Assembly (NCBI GenBank): GCA_905250125.1
Contig: CAJNOL010000029.1
Coordinates: 62,001 to 126,000, forward strand
DNA: 64,000 nt
Direction: 5' to 3'
Origin: Rotaria sordida
Taxonomy: Eukaryota > Rotifera > Eurotatoria > Philodinida > Philodinidae
The notes under the pieces were generated by a model, which was not told where the DNA came from, searched no databases, and worked only from the letters and a program-made list of their open reading frames with translations. Within the stretch, counting starts at the first letter, position 1; every line of letters starts with the position of its first letter. Below are positions 63,346 to 64,000 of the stretch, in pieces. Position numbers and translations under genes: made by a program.

Positions 63346-64000
63346 AAAAATTTGTTTGGAAATTTCAACAAAATAAATAAATAAATCATGTTATAACAAC
63401 AATATATACACATTAATTAAAAGTTATTTCATAGGATTATTTTTATTAATTGAAAAATAAATGCAATATATAATACGTAAGAAGTGACAACATGTTAATA
63501 CCGTTCTTTATTTTAATGAATTGCTTTTCTAAATCATATGCTGATTATTTCAATAAATTTCTTTGTAATAACGGAGATAAAAATTAAATCTTACTCATGA
63601 CTTTTCTAGTTAACTATATTATTCTTCTAAAAATTGTTAGCTTTTATTGTGAAAATGGCTACGACTCTAATTCAGTTAAAGTTCTGCTTAAAATATAGTG
63701 TTTTTCCTTGGTTCATTTTGCAACATAATTAGTTATCATCTTTTGGCATTGGCGTAATTGAAACGCTGGTGACAATATTCAATGACGAAATTGCTTTGCT
63801 TTTAGGAGATGGCTTGACTATAGTTGATTAACTATTTTCTTTCAATATTTTTTTCAACCATGTCAGCCATGTATACATGTTATATCCCGGATTTTTTCCG
63901 GACCCGATCATATAAAAGAAGAAGAATGATGAAATCTATCATCAGATGACAAGTGTAGCGTCTTGAATATTTAGATTCTCTTTAATAAGATATCAATCAC
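63346..64000. other. Upstream intron or flank of the CSK-like kinase
   Basis: No exon of the kinase was recognised in the last 650 bases. Sequence is AT-rich with no supported feature. Confidence 0.4.

Noticed and set aside
63201-63413. 70-aa open frame rich in Phe, Leu, Ile and Tyr
   Set aside because: It is a direct translation of the AT-rich palindromic repeat and has no real codon usage.

Overview
This is a nuclear animal genome window, most likely from a bdelloid rotifer (Rotaria/Adineta type). The sequence is strongly AT-rich. Genes are split by many short GT-AG introns of about 45-70 bp, which are T-rich near the acceptor. Most proteins are clear metazoan orthologues (MED24, DNA polymerase lambda, LSM3, LDB1, UAP56/DDX39B, a GluN2-type NMDA receptor, a CSK-family kinase). 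The gene at 9967-11926 has the architecture typical of bdelloids: an N-terminal domain, an R-S-E mono-ADP-ribosyltransferase fold and C-terminal TPRs. The species assignment is inference.

Layout. 1-3311 (-): MED24, C-terminal part outside the window. 3466-7312 (-): DNA polymerase lambda in 12 exons, only 155 bp from MED24 on the same strand. 8113-8994 (+): short-chain dehydrogenase. 9967-11926 (+): ART-TPR protein. 14554-15930 (-): two-span membrane protein of unknown family. 16960-23798 (+): NMDA-receptor subunit of GluN2 type in about 23 exons. 26266-27576 (-): class A GPCR with an in-frame stop. 31816-38185 (+): EF-hand/WD40 protein of the WDR49/WDR64/EFCAB8 kind. 39418-40790 (-): alpha-L-fucosidase interrupted by an assembly gap, preceded by a second first exon at 40905-41095. 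41200-41678 (-): LSM3. About 42150-46390 (+): LIM-domain-binding protein LDB1/Chip. 46988-49131 (+): UAP56/DDX39B helicase. 55965-57213 (+): seven-span receptor. 57699-58449 (+): tetraspan protein. 62299 to beyond 62895 (-): catalytic end of a CSK-family tyrosine kinase.

The genes do not form one pathway. They are housekeeping nuclear functions (Mediator, repair polymerase, U6 snRNP, mRNA export, LIM cofactor) mixed with membrane receptors. The intergenic deserts (11.9-14.5, 23.8-26.2, 27.6-31.8, 49.1-55.9 and 58.5-62.3 kb) and the few long introns carry the unusual content. They hold several foldback (nearly full-length inverted-repeat) elements, a dispersed repeat pair, a possible tRNA-derived element and a long inverted duplication.

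The observations most worth checking are: arginine at the channel N/Q/R site of the GluN2-like receptor; the single nonsense codon in an otherwise intact GPCR; the fucosidase duplicate first exon and mis-sized gap; and the foldback-element families in introns of the WD40 and LDB1 genes. No CRISPR arrays, rRNAs or convincing tRNAs were seen. Splice junctions were placed by eye from GT/AG sites, reading frame and remembered family sequences.
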